From NCBI RefSeq assembly GCF_001884105.1, contig NZ_MACI01000092.1, positions 1 through 41,402 on the forward strand: DNA of 41,402 nt, written 5' to 3'. This document shows positions 7,241 through 16,647 of the stretch, piece after piece (positions within the stretch are counted from its first letter, which is position 1; each line of letters opens with the position of its first letter). The notes beneath the pieces were generated by a model, which was not told the origin of the DNA, ran no database searches, and worked only from the letters and a program-made list of their open reading frames with translations. Both the position numbers and the translations under genes were made by a program. This DNA comes from Bacillus luti (lineage in GTDB: Bacteria > Bacillota > Bacilli > Bacillales > Bacillaceae_G).

Positions 7241-8293
7241 ATGGATATTAATCTGTTTGATTTTCATTTACCAGAAGAACTTATTGCGCAAGTCCCGTTA
7301 GAAGAGCGTGAAACATCGAGATTAATGGTGTTAGACCGTGAAACCGGTGATATTGAGCATAAACATTTTACGGACATTCTTTCTTACTTACATGAGGGGG
7401 ATTGCTTAGTTTTAAATGAAACGAAAGTAATGCCAGCTCGTTTGCACGGTGTGAAAGAAGATACAGGTGCACACATTGAAGTACTTCTTTTAAAACAAGA
7501 AGAAGGCGATAAGTGGGAAACGCTTGTTAAGCCAGCGAAACGTGTAAAAGAAGGAACTGTTATCTCTTTTGGCGAAGGGAAATTAAAAGCAACTTGCACA
7601 GGAACGGCAGATCAAGGTGGACGTCAGCTTGAATTTTCATATGACGGCATCTTCTATGAAATTTTAGATGAACTTGGAGAAATGCCACTTCCTCCATATA
7701 TTAAAGAGACGCTAGAAGATCGCGATCGCTATCAAACAGTATATGCGAAAGAAATCGGTTCAGCAGCAGCGCCGACTGCAGGACTTCACTTTACAGAAGA
7801 GTTACTGGAGAAGTTAAAACAAAAAGGCGTTGAGTTAGCATTTATTACACTTCACGTAGGGCTTGGAACATTTAGACCAGTTTCTGCAGATACGATTGAA
7901 GAACACCATATGCACGCAGAATATTACCATATGTCTGAAGAGACAGCGGCATTATTAAATCGTGTGAAAGAGAATGGTGGACGTATTATTACAGTAGGTA
8001 CAACATCAACTCGTACGTTAGAAACAATTGCGACAGATCATGACGGTAAGCTTTGTGCTGCTTCTGGCTGGACAGATATTTTTATGTACCCAGGTTATGA
8101 ATTTAAAGCAATTGATGGGTTAATTACAAACTTCCATTTACCAAAATCAACATTAATTATGCTTGTAAGTGCATTTGCAAATAGAGATAATGTACTTCAT
8201 GCTTATAATGAAGCAGTAAAAGAAAAATATCGTTTCTTTAGCTTCGGTGATGCGATGTTCGTTGCATCTCACGATAAAATAGGAAACAAATAA
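7241..8293 (+). CDS. queA: S-adenosylmethionine:tRNA ribosyltransferase-isomerase QueA
   Basis: 350 residues from ATG 7241, with SD aataggtgg 9 nt upstream; an in-frame GTG at 7229 overlaps the SD and is less likely. QueA transfers and isomerises the ribosyl part of SAM onto preQ1-modified tRNA, giving epoxyqueuosine in GUN anticodons. Family motifs are clear: the N-terminus [20 protein letters not shown], then [13 protein letters not shown] and [10 protein letters not shown] in the middle, and GTTSTRTLE and [20 protein letters not shown] towards the end. It precedes tgt, whose product makes its substrate, with 12 bp between them. Confidence 0.97.
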   Translation: MDINLFDFHLPEELIAQVPLEERETSRLMVLDRETGDIEHKHFTDILSYLHEGDCLVLNETKVMPARLHGVKEDTGAHIEVLLLKQEEGDKWETLVKPAKRVKEGTVISFGEGKLKATCTGTADQGGRQLEFSYDGIFYEILDELGEMPLPPYIKETLEDRDRYQTVYAKEIGSAAAPTAGLHFTEELLEKLKQKGVELAFITLHVGLGTFRPVSADTIEEHHMHAEYYHMSEETAALLNRVKENGGRIITVGTTSTRTLETIATDHDGKLCAASGWTDIFMYPGYEFKAIDGLITNFHLPKSTLIMLVSAFANRDNVLHAYNEAVKEKYRFFSFGDAMFVASHDKIGNK

Positions 8294-8302
8294 AAGGAGT
8301 AA

Positions 8303-9445
<1,143 letters not shown>

Positions 9446-9472
9446 TACATAATTTAAAAGGAGGAACAAAAG

Positions 9473-9733
9473 ATGAACGCAGGTATGATGAATATCGTTA
9501 TGATCGTTGCGATGTTTGCGATTTTCTATTTCTTATTAATTCGCCCGCAACAAAAGCGTCAAAAAGCAGTTGCTCAAATGCAAAATGAGTTAAAAAAAGG
9601 TGATGCTATCGTAACAATCGGTGGTTTACACGGTACAATCGAATCAGTAGATGAAACGAAAATCGTTGTTAAATCTGGTGGTTCACACTTAACTTTCGAT
9701 CGCAATGCGATTCGTGAAGTTGTGAAAAACTAA
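9473..9733 (+). CDS. yajC: Preprotein translocase accessory subunit YajC
   Basis: 86 residues: one N-terminal TM helix (about 5-22), directly followed by RPQQKRQKA, the conserved YajC signature, then a small soluble domain (GDAIVTIGGLHGTIESVDETKIVV). YajC associates with SecDF and YidC at the Sec channel. It has a strong SD (aaggagg). It is the last gene of the operon and ends at a strong terminator; its partner secDF is 3.5 kb downstream. Confidence 0.96.
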   Translation: MNAGMMNIVMIVAMFAIFYFLLIRPQQKRQKAVAQMQNELKKGDAIVTIGGLHGTIESVDETKIVVKSGGSHLTFDRNAIREVVKN

Positions 9734-9738
9734 TGAGG

Positions 9739-9773
9739 AAGGCCCTGCATGAAATGTGCAGGGCCTTTTTTTA
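9739..9773. terminator. Terminator after yajC
   Basis: An 11-bp perfect stem (aaggccctgca / tgcagggcctt) and T run, lying between yajC and the convergent yrzE-like gene; it overlaps the end of the latter. Confidence 0.9.
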
Positions 9774-10154
9774 GTTAGTTTGCTTTGACATATTTACACC
9801 GAAAATACCACCAAGTGTGCTCGCACCCATTAATGCTAATTGATAAAGTAACTGTGAGTTCGATAAAGTTTGAGAAAAGCCTAAATAGTTAACTAGAAAA
9901 ACAAGTACAGTGAATGTAAGTCCTGTCGTGAAACCTACTAGCCAACCTTTCCCTTGTGCCTTTTTTCCAGCGATAAATCCAGACATAAGCATGGAGAGGA
10001 GGGCTAGTATAAAAATTGTAATTACTAATGTTCCTTCACTAATATTCGTAAACCTTAATAAAAGAGCCATGACCATACTTGTAATAGAGGCAAGAATTAA
10101 TAAGGTAATAATACCGAAACCAATTGCCGTTGATAATTTTTTCGTTCCATCCAT
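9771..10154 (-). CDS. TIGR04086-family membrane protein, YrzE-like
   Basis: 127 residues with four hydrophobic segments (about 8-30, 41-62, 70-90 and 98-118) and short loops (GKKAQGKGW between TM2 and TM3). The position after yajC and before a DUF421 gene matches B. subtilis yrzE, which belongs to the TIGR04086 membrane family of unknown function. The start ATG has a good SD (aaggagg). It is divergent from the DUF421 gene with about 100 bp between them. Function unknown. Confidence 0.75.
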   Translation of the reverse strand: MDGTKKLSTAIGFGIITLLILASITSMVMALLLRFTNISEGTLVITIFILALLSMLMSGFIAGKKAQGKGWLVGFTTGLTFTVLVFLVNYLGFSQTLSNSQLLYQLALMGASTLGGIFGVNMSKQTN

Positions 10155-10256
10155 TTATGCATTCCTCCTTTTTAATACAAGCATATTTTCATTTTGCTTA
10201 AGTTAGACTAGTTTCTTTTTTAAAGGGGAGTCTATATGTAAAAAGGAGATGTAGAA

Positions 10257-10904
10257 ATGGAATGGGTATCAATCATTGGTCGGACGATGCTTTTGTATAT
10301 CATCATCTTAATTATTTTTCGTCTTATGGGTAAGCGTGAAATTGGAGAGCTAAGTGTATTAGATTTAGTTGTATTCATTATGCTTGGTGAAATGGCAGTA
10401 GTCGCAATTGAAAATACCGATAAATCACTTTGGCACCAATTAGTTCCAATGACTTTTCTTATGTGTATACAAATCATTTTGTCAGTTATTTCGTTAAAGT
10501 ATCAACGATTTCGGCATTTAATAGAAGGAGAGCCGGCTATTCTTGTAAATGCGGGAAAGATTGATGAAAAGAAGATGAGAAAGCAACGTTATAATATAGA
10601 TGATTTAATGATGCAATTAAGGGAGCAGGGAGTCGGAGATATCCGAGATGTAGAATACGCTATTTTAGAACCATCTGGGAAGTTATCTGTCTTTCAAAAA
10701 CAAAAAGGTAAACAGGATGCATTGCGGTTTACTCTTCCGCTTATTATTGATGGGGAAATTCAATCTAGTCATTTGCAAATGATTGAACATACAGAAGAAT
10801 GGCTCATTGGGAAATTAAAAAACTTAGGTTATAACGATATAACACAAGTTTTGTACTGCAGCTTTCAAAATGGACAATTTTTTGTTGATTTAAAAGAAAA
10901 CTAG
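10257..10904 (+). CDS. DUF421 domain-containing membrane protein, YrbG-like
   Basis: 215 residues. Three N-terminal TM segments (about 6-24, 34-52 and 60-80), including the family-typical RLMGKREIGELSVLDLVVFIMLGEMA split over TM1-TM2, are followed by a cytosolic domain with the DUF421 pattern EGEPAILVNAGKIDEKKMRKQRY and a C-terminal segment (CSFQNGQFFVDLKEN). DUF421 proteins are common in Bacillus; some paralogues are sporulation-linked (SpoVAE-type YetF/YdfS relatives), but no biochemical role is established for this branch. SD aaaaggag precedes ATG 10257. Confidence 0.9.
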   Translation: MEWVSIIGRTMLLYIIILIIFRLMGKREIGELSVLDLVVFIMLGEMAVVAIENTDKSLWHQLVPMTFLMCIQIILSVISLKYQRFRHLIEGEPAILVNAGKIDEKKMRKQRYNIDDLMMQLREQGVGDIRDVEYAILEPSGKLSVFQKQKGKQDALRFTLPLIIDGEIQSSHLQMIEHTEEWLIGKLKNLGYNDITQVLYCSFQNGQFFVDLKEN

Positions 10905-10936
10905 AGGCTTACCATATGAAATAGTAAGCCTGTTTA
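10905..10936. terminator. Terminator between the DUF421 gene and spoVB
   Basis: An 8-bp perfect stem (aggcttac / gtaagcct) with a T-rich right flank serves the two convergent genes. Confidence 0.75.
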
Positions 10937-12493
10937 TTTCAAAAATGAAAGTTTACGAATGATAGGGAGTCGGCTTAACTCTTCTTTTCGAATCAGTTTG
11001 AAAGTGAAGAGGAGGATGGTATAAACGATTGTTGTTAAAATGATTTCCCATAACGTTTGTACACCGAGTGAATGAGAAAAAACAATATACTTATGAAGGT
11101 AAAAGCCGAAGCTACCTGCAATACCGATGGCAAGCCCACCAAAAATATAGTCTTTTGCGTAGATGGTAAATGTAATCTTCTTTAAAACGGTAGCATAGTG
11201 AAGGAAGGTTACCGTTACTATATTTGCCGCGATGGCCAGTGCAACCCCCATCATTTGAAAATCTGGCCTTGAAGCTAGTACAAAAATAACGATTAATTTC
11301 ACGATGGCGCCAATAAATGTATTCATCATTGCAGCTCGTGCTAGGTTTAAAGCTTGCAAAACAGAGGTAAGCGGACTTTGGAAATAATGAAATAAAAAGC
11401 AAGGTGCAAGGAGTTGGATGAATGCTGTTGCACTATCCGATCCATACATAAGAGTTAAAACAGGAGAAGCAAATACGTATAATATAACGACTGACCACCC
11501 ACCAGTAATTAATGAGATCCGAAGAGCTTGTTGTAATCGGTGTTCCACTAATTTATGCTGCCTTTTTGCCATCGCTTCGCTAATGGATGGAACAAGTGCT
11601 GTAGAAAGAGCGTATGTAATAAAGGCTGGTAATGATAGAAGTGGAAATGCATAGCCGTTTAATATACCATATTGCTGAGTTGCGACAGAGGCAGCAACGC
11701 CAGCAATCGCTAAGCTTTGCATAACAACGATAGGCTCAAAAAAATATGAAATGGAACCGATTAAACGGCTCCCTGTAGTGGGAAGGGCAATATCCATAAG
11801 AGAATAAAATGTCCCTTTGCTATTTTTTACAGTAGTGAAAAATCCAGAACGTATTGATAAATGTTTTTCGCGCTGAAATAAAGTGAGTAAAAATAATAAC
11901 GACGCAACTTCACCGAGAACGGCTGATAACATAGCACCAGCTGCAGCATATTCTACGCCGTAAGGTAAAAATAACCGAATACATATAGCGATAATTGTAA
12001 TGCGGACAACTTGTTCTATAACTTGAGCATAAGCGCTAGGCTTCATATTTTGTTTCCCTTGAAAATAACCACGTAAAACAGAAGAAACTGCAATAACAGG
12101 AACGACAGGCAAAATAGCCATTAACGGGTAGTACGTTCTTTCATCGGTTAATAATGTTTTTGCTAAAATGGGTGTGAGGAGCATAATCCCAATTGTTAAA
12201 ATGATACTAATAACGGATGTAACAGCTAGGGAGACAGTTAATATTTTTTTGACTTTTTGTTTATCATTCACCGCTTCTGCTTCTGCTACAAATTTTGCGA
12301 TTGCAACAGGAAGGCCGATTTGTGTTAATGTAATTGCTAAAATGAAGGTGGGAACAGCCATCATATAAAGGCCAACGCCTTCTTCGCCTAGTATACGTGC
12401 CATTACAATGCGGTTAATAAATCCAAGGATTTTTGTAATAAACCCAGCTATCATTAAAATAAATGCACCTTTTAAAAAGCTTTGTCTCGTCAT
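10934..12493 (-). CDS. spoVB: SpoVB, MATE/MOP-superfamily flippase of spore cortex synthesis
   Basis: 519 residues, matching SpoVB length (518 in B. subtilis). A polytopic membrane protein with about 14 TM segments, opening with FLKGAFILMIAGFITKILGF and RIVMARILGEEGVGLYMM, the usual start of MOP-family lipid flippases. SpoVB and relatives are believed to move lipid-linked peptidoglycan precursors; SpoVB is required for spore cortex. The position between yrbG-like and comN-secDF genes supports spoVB rather than a vegetative paralogue (YtgP, SpoVB-like YkvU). It is transcribed away from comN. SD taggagaa lies a few bases before the ATG. I could not identify a convincing sigma-E promoter in the upstream 180 bp. 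Confidence 0.88.
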   Translation of the reverse strand: MTRQSFLKGAFILMIAGFITKILGFINRIVMARILGEEGVGLYMMAVPTFILAITLTQIGLPVAIAKFVAEAEAVNDKQKVKKILTVSLAVTSVISIILTIGIMLLTPILAKTLLTDERTYYPLMAILPVVPVIAVSSVLRGYFQGKQNMKPSAYAQVIEQVVRITIIAICIRLFLPYGVEYAAAGAMLSAVLGEVASLLFLLTLFQREKHLSIRSGFFTTVKNSKGTFYSLMDIALPTTGSRLIGSISYFFEPIVVMQSLAIAGVAASVATQQYGILNGYAFPLLSLPAFITYALSTALVPSISEAMAKRQHKLVEHRLQQALRISLITGGWSVVILYVFASPVLTLMYGSDSATAFIQLLAPCFLFHYFQSPLTSVLQALNLARAAMMNTFIGAIVKLIVIFVLASRPDFQMMGVALAIAANIVTVTFLHYATVLKKITFTIYAKDYIFGGLAIGIAGSFGFYLHKYIVFSHSLGVQTLWEIILTTIVYTILLFTFKLIRKEELSRLPIIRKLSFLK

Positions 12494-12679
12494 ACTCTTC
12501 TCCTACCTTCTCAAAATCAGTGGAATGATTTACAATAATTTATATGCACGTATGAGACAAGAATGACAAGCATTTAAGAGAGTGAAGTATGAATGCTCTT
12601 GAAAGTAGTAGTTATTGCTGTCCATTAGAGCGGGAGTAAAAGCGACTTTTCGTGCTGAAATAAGAAGGAGATGTTATAT

Positions 12680-12964
12680 ATGTTGGATAAAGAGGCTTTG
12701 GTAGAATCATACCGCGGACAGTTACAAGTCGTTTTGGAAAGTAAAGTAGAAGAGTTTCGAATGTTCGGTTATGACCGAGTGACAGATAATGATATTTGGA
12801 AGTTTCTCAAGGTGAAAAAGTGGAAAAAGATAGACAGTGATGTTAGGTTATATGAATTAGTAAATGATGTCTTAAGAGTAAGTGCTAATGAATATATGAC
12901 TTATTTAACTGTTGAAGCATATCAAGCGCCACTTTGGTCATTTGATGAATATGAAAATAAATAA
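12680..12964 (+). CDS. comN: ComN-like post-transcriptional regulator (YrzD)
   Basis: 94 residues from ATG 12680; an ATG at 12671 directly abuts the SD (aaggag) and is unlikely. Mostly helical, with the pattern YRGQLQVVLESKVEEFRMFGYD, then DNDIWKFLKVKKWKK and a C-terminal YLTVEAYQAP. It matches the ComN/YrzD family by size, composition and location upstream of secDF. In B. subtilis ComN controls comE operon mRNA accumulation and is located at septum and poles with DivIVA. Whether it plays that role in the B. cereus group is untested. Confidence 0.75.
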   Translation: MLDKEALVESYRGQLQVVLESKVEEFRMFGYDRVTDNDIWKFLKVKKWKKIDSDVRLYELVNDVLRVSANEYMTYLTVEAYQAPLWSFDEYENK

Positions 12965-12967
12965 CTG

Positions 12968-13003
12968 ACTGCAATTGGTTTGTTCTTCCTTTTGCAGTAT
13001 AAT
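12968..13003 (+). promoter_or_regulatory. SigA-type promoter of secDF with a flanking inverted repeat
   Basis: -35 TTGGTT (12975-12980), 17-bp spacer, -10 TATAAT (12998-13003). ACTGCAA (12968-12974) and TTGCAGT (12992-12998) form a perfect 7-bp dyad bracketing the -35 and touching the -10, a layout expected of an operator. The predicted start near 13010 leaves a secDF leader of about 224 nt. Confidence 0.6.
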
Positions 13004-13028
13004 GATAGGTATTGATAAAGAGGAATTA

Positions 13029-13079
13029 ATGATGTCTAAGATTATATATAAAGGAGGTAGTGAAGCGAAAAATAAATAA
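13029..13079 (+). CDS. Possible 16-residue leader peptide upstream of secDF
   Basis: ATG ATG TCT... encodes MMSKIIYKGGSEAKNK and stops at TAA 13077-13079. An SD (aaagagg) lies 5 nt upstream, and the start codon is about 19 nt after the predicted transcription start. Near the middle of the ORF is a perfect anti-anti-SD match (aaggaggt, 13051-13058) with no correctly spaced start after it. Such an ORF could sense translation, but it is short and conservation is unknown. Confidence 0.3.
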   Translation: MMSKIIYKGGSEAKNK

Positions 13080-13233
13080 TAAAAGTGTAGGTATTCCGTA
13101 AGGCTTACCGACATAGCTAGTGATGGGCTAGCAAAACTATAGAAAGGAAGTCTACTAACTAGGCGTATGCACACGTATAGCAGTGAATCGTAAGAGATTT
13201 ATTGAGAGTGTTAGTAGCAGAAAGAGGGTACAT

Positions 13234-15498
13234 ATGGCAAAGCGTGGTACGAGAATTGCTGCCTTTTTCCTCATCGTTTTATTAATCGGTGGAGTAATTG
13301 GTGCAGCAGGAAAAGACATAGCAAAAGGAATTAGTCTAGGACTAGACCTTCGCGGTGGTTTTGAAATTCTGTATGAAGTAAAACCAGCCAAAAAAGGTGA
13401 TAAAATTGACCGAGAGGCGCTTGTAAGTACGGTAGGTGCTCTTGAAAATCGTGTCAATGTTCTCGGTGTAAGTGAGCCGAACATCCAAATTGAAGGGGAA
13501 AATCGAATTCGTGTACAGCTTGCTGGTGTACAAGATCAGCAAAAAGCACGTGAGATGTTATCAACACAAGCGAAATTAACATTCCGTGATGTAGATGACA
13601 ACCTTCTTATGGACGGAACGGATTTAAAAGGCGGCGGAGCGAAGCAAACATTTGATGAGCAAGGCCGTGCGAGCGTAGGTCTTACACTAAAAAGTGCTGA
13701 CAAATTCCGTGAAGTAACTGAAAAAATTTCAAAAATGCCACCACCAACGAACTTAATGGTAATTTGGCTTGATTTTGAAGAAGGAAAAGATTCGTATAAA
13801 GCAGAAGCTGCAAAACCGAATCCGAAGTTTTTATCAGCAGCAACAGTAAGTCAAGTATTTAACCAAGCTGAAGTATCTATCGTAGGTGGAAACTTCACAG
13901 TTGAAAGTGCGAAACAACTTTCATCTTTATTAAATGCAGGTGCACTTCCTGTTGATTTAAAAGAAATGTATTCAACATCTGTTGGAGCGAAATTTGGTCA
14001 ACAAGCGTTAGAGCAAACGATTTTCGCTAGTGCGATTGGTATCGCTCTTATTTTCTTATTTATGCTTGTATTCTACCGTTTACCAGGACTTGTAGCGGTT
14101 ATTATGTTAGGTCTATACATTTTCGTTACATTACTTGTCTTTAACTGGATGCATGCAGTTCTTACGTTGCCGGGTATTGCGGCGTTAGTGCTCGGGGTAG
14201 GTATCGCAGTTGATGCGAATATTATTACGTACGAGAGACTGAAAGAAGAACTGAAAATTGGTAAGTCAATGATGTCAGCATTCCGTGCTGGTAACCATCG
14301 TTCATTAGCGACAATTTTAGATGCAAACGTTACGACTCTTGCAGCAGCTGGTGTGTTATTCGTTTATGGTAATAGCTCTGTAAAAGGATTCGCAACAAGT
14401 TTAATCGTAAGTATTTTAGTTGGTTTCGTTACGAACGTATTCGGTACTCGTTTCTTATTAGGATTACTTGTAAAGAGCCGTTACTTCGATAAAAAGCCAG
14501 GATACTTTGGTGTGAAACAAAAAGACATTATTCCATTAACAAAAGGTGTAGTACATCCACCGACAAGATTTGATCGTATTAACTTCGTAAATATCGGTCA
14601 TAAATTCCTTGTTTTCTCGATTGTAGTTGTAATTGCGGGCGCAATTATACTACCAATTTTCAAATTGAATCTTGGTATTGACTTTGCGAGTGGTACACGA
14701 ATCGACTTGCAATCAAAACAAGCAGTTACTGTATCTGATGTTCATAAAGATTTTAAAGAGTTGAACATTGATGTGAAGGAAGAGAATATTGTACCCACTG
14801 GAGATGACAATAAAGGATTCGCAGTTCGTACATTAGGTGTTCTATCAAAAGATGAAATTGCGAAAACAAAAACATTCTTCCACGATAAATATGGTACAGA
14901 TCCAAACGTAAGTACAGTTTCGCCGACAATCGGTAAAGAAATTGCACGAAATGCATTTATCGCAGTATTAATTGCTTCTGCGGTTATCATTTTATACGTA
15001 AGTATTCGATTCCGATTTACGTACGCATTATCTGCAGTACTTGCATTATTACATGATGCATTTGTTATGATTGTTATATTTAGTATTTTCCAATTAGAGG
15101 TAGACTTAACGTTTATCGCTGCGGTATTAACAATTATTGGTTATTCTATTAATGACTCGATTGTTACATTTGATAGAAACCGTGAATTATACAAACAGAA
15201 AAAACGCGTTCGCGACATAAAAGACCTAGAAGAAATCGTAAATATGAGTATTCGCCAAACGCTTGGTCGTTCGATTAACACCGTATTAACAGTGTTATTC
15301 CCGGTAATTGCACTGCTTATCTTCGGTAGTGAGTCACTACGTAACTTCTCGTTTGCGTTACTTGTTGGATTAGTTGTAGGTACGTATTCTTCTGTTTTCG
15401 TTGCCTCTCAAATTTGGTTATTACTTGAAAACCGTCGTTTGAAAAAGGGTAAAGGAAACAAAAAGGTTGAGAAAGAAGTATCTGAACCGCAAGTATAA
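13234..15498 (+). CDS. secDF: Fused protein translocase subunit SecDF
   Basis: 754 residues from ATG 13234 (SD aaagagg); an upstream extension is open but has no SD. SecDF uses the proton gradient to pull secreted proteins across the membrane after SecA. The SecD half starts with one TM helix (about 8-27), then SLGLDLRGGFEILYEV (conserved motif D1) and the extracellular P1 domain; a five-TM bundle follows around 265-425 with GVGIAVDANIITYERLKEEL (motif D4). The SecF half begins near 450 with a TM helix, then LGIDFASGTRI and a second five-TM bundle with GYSINDSIVTFDRNRE. Fusion of SecD and SecF is normal in Bacillus. Its partner yajC lies upstream. A long leader may carry control elements. Confidence 0.97.
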   Translation: MAKRGTRIAAFFLIVLLIGGVIGAAGKDIAKGISLGLDLRGGFEILYEVKPAKKGDKIDREALVSTVGALENRVNVLGVSEPNIQIEGENRIRVQLAGVQDQQKAREMLSTQAKLTFRDVDDNLLMDGTDLKGGGAKQTFDEQGRASVGLTLKSADKFREVTEKISKMPPPTNLMVIWLDFEEGKDSYKAEAAKPNPKFLSAATVSQVFNQAEVSIVGGNFTVESAKQLSSLLNAGALPVDLKEMYSTSVGAKFGQQALEQTIFASAIGIALIFLFMLVFYRLPGLVAVIMLGLYIFVTLLVFNWMHAVLTLPGIAALVLGVGIAVDANIITYERLKEELKIGKSMMSAFRAGNHRSLATILDANVTTLAAAGVLFVYGNSSVKGFATSLIVSILVGFVTNVFGTRFLLGLLVKSRYFDKKPGYFGVKQKDIIPLTKGVVHPPTRFDRINFVNIGHKFLVFSIVVVIAGAIILPIFKLNLGIDFASGTRIDLQSKQAVTVSDVHKDFKELNIDVKEENIVPTGDDNKGFAVRTLGVLSKDEIAKTKTFFHDKYGTDPNVSTVSPTIGKEIARNAFIAVLIASAVIILYVSIRFRFTYALSAVLALLHDAFVMIVIFSIFQLEVDLTFIAAVLTIIGYSINDSIVTFDRNRELYKQKKRVRDIKDLEEIVNMSIRQTLGRSINTVLTVLFPVIALLIFGSESLRNFSFALLVGLVVGTYSSVFVASQIWLLLENRRLKKGKGNKKVEKEVSEPQV

Positions 15499-15534
15499 AA
15501 AAGCTGATGCCTCATAATGAGGCATCTCTTTTTT
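15497..15534 (+). terminator. Terminator after secDF
   Basis: A 9-bp perfect stem (gatgcctca / tgaggcatc), TAA loop, followed by a T run. Confidence 0.9.
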
Positions 15535-15652
15535 CGTTTGTGGATACAATAAGGTAGCAACTTTTGAAAGGGAAAGATGGAAGGAAGTGATTAGGCTATC
15601 GTTGTTTTTATTCTAATAAAAAGATAGGTTAAGAAAAGAAGGGATTTTAATT

Positions 15653-16546
15653 ATGGAAAAAGATGAACGTTTTAAACAGGCCGAGTTTGGTGCTATTGTC
15701 GGAATCGTTGGTAATATTATATTAGCGATTGTAAAGGCGGTAATTGGTTATATTGGGAACAGTAAAGCACTGTTAGCGGATGCTGTGCATTCCGCATCAG
15801 ATGTAATTGGTTCGCTTGCTGTACTTTTTGGATTGCGAGCAGCGAAGCAGCCACCCGATGAAGATCATCCGTATGGTCATGGTAAAGCGGAATCGATTTC
15901 AGCGATTATTGTTGCGGTGTTATTATTTATTGTGGGAATTGAAATAGCGATTTCGTCTATAAAAGCTTTCTCGCAAGAACTAGAACCGCCGAAAGGAATT
16001 ACGATTTTTGCTGTTATTCTTTCAATTGTAGTGAAAGAAGGGATGTTTCAATATAAATTTCGATTAGGGAAGAGAGTAAATAGTGATGCAATTATTGCAA
16101 ATGCATATGAGCACCGTTCGGATGTGTTTTCTTCAATTGCAGCTTTAATCGGTATTTGTGCAGCTATTATCGGTGGAAAGCTCGGGTTAGATTGGCTTGT
16201 ATATGCTGATCCGATTGCGGGATTATTTGTTTCGATTCTCGTTGCAAAGATGGCGTGGAGTATTGGAGCGGAAGCAATTCATGCAACGCTGGACCACGTT
16301 CTTCACGAAGAGGATGTTATTCCGCTTAGAAAAGCAGTTCTGCAAGTGAATGGCGTAAAAAAAATCGGTTCTTTATATGCGAGGGAACATGGTCATTATG
16401 TTATTGTTGATATTAAGGTTTCTGTAGATCCATACATTACTGTAGAGGAAGGCCATAGCATCGGAAAGCATGTGAAAGAAAAGCTTATGGAACAAGATAA
16501 CGTGCAAAATGTGTTTGTACATATAAATCCGTATTCTCCAAATTAA
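15653..16546 (+). CDS. Cation diffusion facilitator (CDF) family metal exporter
   Basis: 297 residues, six TM helices and a C-terminal cytosolic domain. TM2 holds LLADAVHSASD (Asp43, His46, Asp50), the TM3-proximal loop has DEDHPYGHGKAE (69-80), and TM5 has YEHRSDVFSS (Glu153, His154, Asp157). The C-terminal domain (about 210-297) shows the CDF dimer fold with YAREHGHYVIVDIKVSV. CDF proteins expel divalent cations in exchange for protons. In the TM5 position where many zinc members have His (HxxxD), this one has Glu153, so specificity (Zn, Mn or Fe) is open; B. subtilis relatives include the Mn exporters MneP and MneS. No terminator separates it from recJ. Confidence 0.92.
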   Translation: MEKDERFKQAEFGAIVGIVGNIILAIVKAVIGYIGNSKALLADAVHSASDVIGSLAVLFGLRAAKQPPDEDHPYGHGKAESISAIIVAVLLFIVGIEIAISSIKAFSQELEPPKGITIFAVILSIVVKEGMFQYKFRLGKRVNSDAIIANAYEHRSDVFSSIAALIGICAAIIGGKLGLDWLVYADPIAGLFVSILVAKMAWSIGAEAIHATLDHVLHEEDVIPLRKAVLQVNGVKKIGSLYAREHGHYVIVDIKVSVDPYITVEEGHSIGKHVKEKLMEQDNVQNVFVHINPYSPN

Positions 16547-16596
16547 ACATTGTTAACATTTTAGTATGCAGATATTGCATCGTAGTTTGCATTATA

Positions 16597-16625
16597 TTGT
16601 CACCCCTTAATCTGTCTTGTATAAT
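16597..16625 (+). promoter_or_regulatory. SigA-type promoter of recJ
   Basis: -35 TTGTCA (16597-16602), 17-bp spacer, -10 TATAAT (16620-16625). The predicted start is near 16632, leaving only about 16 nt before the GTG start codon. Confidence 0.7.
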
Positions 16626-16643
16626 GAACAGGTTAAGGGGTGA
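16600..16643. promoter_or_regulatory. 16-bp inverted repeat spanning the recJ promoter and SD
   Basis: 16600-16615 (tcaccccttaatctgt) pairs along its entire length with 16628-16643 (acaggttaaggggtga), with one G-T pair and a 12-nt loop that contains the -10 box. The right arm holds the recJ SD (aagggg). At DNA level it is an operator-like dyad; at RNA level only transcripts entering from upstream contain both arms. Confidence 0.6.
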
Positions 16644-16647
16644 TTTC

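Noticed and set aside
13060-13180. A known riboswitch in the secDF leader
   Set aside because: Its small hairpins do not match the conserved cores of the c-di-GMP, purine, SAM, preQ1, fluoride or Mn riboswitches as I remember them. Kept only as an unexplained leader.
15590-15650. Inverted A/T-rich repeat upstream of the CDF gene as a manganese riboswitch
   Set aside because: Pairing is AT-only with an asymmetric bulge, and no yybP-ykoY core sequence is present.
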